64,000 nt of DNA from JAYFRL01 sp034925905 (GTDB lineage Bacteria > Bacillota > Clostridia > Lachnospirales > Anaerotignaceae), in contig JAYFRL010000005.1 of NCBI GenBank assembly GCA_034925905.1, positions 1-64,000 of the forward strand, read 5' to 3'. The notes beneath the pieces were generated by a model. The model was given only the letters and a program-made list of their open reading frames with translations. It was not told the DNA's origin and made no database searches. The position numbers were made by a program, and so were the translations under genes. Of the stretch, positions 62,972 to 64,000 are shown in pieces; positions within the stretch are counted from its first letter, which is position 1, and the number at the start of each line of letters is the position of its first letter.

Positions 62972-64000
62972 TCAAAGCTCTTTCATGAGATTGTCAAAAA
63001 AATCGGGCATTTGAATATTTTTATTTTTATAGTCCATAAGCAAGGCAAGAATCTCGGTTTTTGCTTTTTTATTGCTTGTTTCAATGAAAATATCTATGTT
63101 TTGTCCGGTTAAAAGACCTGTTTCAAATATATAAAGCAGAGCTGTTGTGTTTTCAACCTCTATTATTTTTAAAACGAGTGCGGTTATATTGTTTCTTATA
63201 TATTCCTCATACATTTCCTTTGATTTTTTATCGTGTTCCTTTGCGGAGGTACAATAAAACAGGGAATATATAAGTTTATTTTCGTCGTCAAGCTTTGAAA
63301 GCTTTATATCCGGGACATAGACAGAAGGAAGGGTGGGGCAATTTTTAAATGCGTTTTCAGAGACGTCCATTTTAGAGGGCATGCTTATCCTTGAAAGCCT
63401 AAGGCAGTTTTCAAAAGCTCCTTCGCCTATTTTTTTAGTGCTTTCGGGTATGCTTATGCTTATAATGTTTTGGTAACCAGCAAAAGCATGGTTTGCAACC
63501 GAAAAAGTTCCGCTTTTAACGATTATTCCGGTATTTTCAGGCATGTCTCCTTTAAACCCGTAAAGAGAACTGCCAAGATACAAAACGCCGTCCGGCTGGG
63601 AATTGTACCAGAAGGTGTTGTCAAACGAAAAATACATGTTGCCGTTGAAGTTTGCAGGCAAATCAATGTTTTTAAGCATTTTGCAGTTTGCAAAGGCTTT
63701 GCGGCCTATTTCTTCGGTTTCTTCAGGAATTTTTATCTCTTTCAGGTTTGTACAGTTGCAAAATGAGCTTATACCTATTTTTTTAAGATAAAGGGGAAAG
63801 CTTACTTTTCCAAGTTTTATGCAGCCGTTGAACGCGTTTTCTCCTATTTCGGATACATTTTCGGGGATATCAATACTTTCTAAGTTTATACAGCTATAAA
63901 AAGTTTGTTCTTTTATTTCTTTTATTTTTTTCGGCAGCGAAATTTTTTTAAGGTTCGAGCAGTTTGAAAAGACACCGTCGCCAATTTCGGAAACGTCGCT
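62972..64000 (-). CDS. BspA-type leucine-rich repeat protein, 5' part outside the window
   Basis: The frame is open to the window edge, giving 342 visible residues without the N-terminus. At least five BspA/TpLRR-like repeats of about 23 residues can be seen with the pattern IGxxAFxxCxxLxxIxLPxxI, for example EIGRKAFANCKMLKNIDLP. A C-terminal non-repeat helical part of about 110 residues (from about 62972 to 63300) follows, without anchor or membrane segment. Such repeats mediate protein binding, on the surface or in the cell. It precedes the AAA ATPase by 38 bases, so the two are probably co-transcribed. Confidence 0.88.
   Translation of the reverse strand, partial: SDVSEIGDGVFSNCSNLKKISLPKKIKEIKEQTFYSCINLESIDIPENVSEIGENAFNGCIKLGKVSFPLYLKKIGISSFCNCTNLKEIKIPEETEEIGRKAFANCKMLKNIDLPANFNGNMYFSFDNTFWYNSQPDGVLYLGSSLYGFKGDMPENTGIIVKSGTFSVANHAFAGYQNIISISIPESTKKIGEGAFENCLRLSRISMPSKMDVSENAFKNCPTLPSVYVPDIKLSKLDDENKLIYSLFYCTSAKEHDKKSKEMYEEYIRNNITALVLKIIEVENTTALLYIFETGLLTGQNIDIFIETSNKKAKTEILALLMDYKNKNIQMPDFFDNLMKEL

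Overview
The window looks like chromosomal DNA of an anaerobic, Gram-positive Bacillota of the class Clostridia, perhaps a Lachnospirales-like lineage. The evidence is AT-rich sequence, strong GGAGG-type ribosome binding sites, several TTG and GTG starts, a DivIB-type FtsQ, a class B sortase with a VPQTG substrate, long-form HPF, a CIRCE heat-shock operator, malic enzyme with citrate synthase and isocitrate dehydrogenase, and FeoAB under a DtxR-type regulator. The species cannot be named from sequence alone. Only one possible mobile element is seen (an IS200-like tnpA at the left edge). There is no CRISPR array and no prophage.

Layout. 1-620: tnpA of an IS200/IS605 element with its right-end hairpin. 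616-2420 (-): murC and a small gene. 2643-10204 (+): isocitrate dehydrogenase, a helical protein, signal peptidase I, two near-duplicate beta-hydroxyacid dehydrogenases flanking a PPC-domain gene, proC and ilvD. 10241-22238 (-): clpB behind a CIRCE element, a lipase-like hydrolase, a YihY-type membrane protein, a DUF554 protein, citrate synthase, phosphofructokinase, hpf, hisC, another aminotransferase and a glycosyltransferase. 22464-35833 (+): a UvrD-like helicase, a membrane protein plus ABC exporter operon behind four 16-bp tandem repeats, malic enzyme, recD2, comF and a Gld-type ABC operon. 36028-39919 (-): ftsZ, ftsQ, murA and the DtxR-type regulator. 40023-49248 (+): feoAB, a nitrilase-family amidase, a secreted transglutaminase-like protein, and a compact type IV pilus-like operon (PilC, four pilin-like proteins, PilT) that runs directly into a sortase B gene. 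49325-52788: a SARP/BTAD regulator (-), a sortase-anchored surface protein (+) and an unknown 138-residue protein (+). 52921-64000 (-): initiator tRNA-Met, a YgjP-like metallopeptidase, thioredoxin, a hybrid histidine kinase, a giant GGDEF/REC/GGDEF/EAL protein, a MoxR-like AAA ATPase and a BspA-type leucine-rich repeat protein cut by the window end.

The most interesting part is 43500-52800 read together with 54287-61075. The SARP/BTAD regulator ends in what looks like a degenerate GGDEF domain that keeps an RxxD motif at the spacing of a cyclic-di-GMP inhibitory site. Direct GTAAC-type repeats with 10-11 bp periodicity lie upstream of the surface protein and of the 138-residue protein, as expected for operators of this regulator family. 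The sortase that could anchor the surface protein is the last gene of the pilus-like operon, convergent with the regulator. A reasonable hypothesis is a cell-surface module (pilus-like machine, sortase, adhesin) controlled by a nucleotide-sensing SARP protein. The sequence supports the architecture but does not prove the ligand or the regulation.
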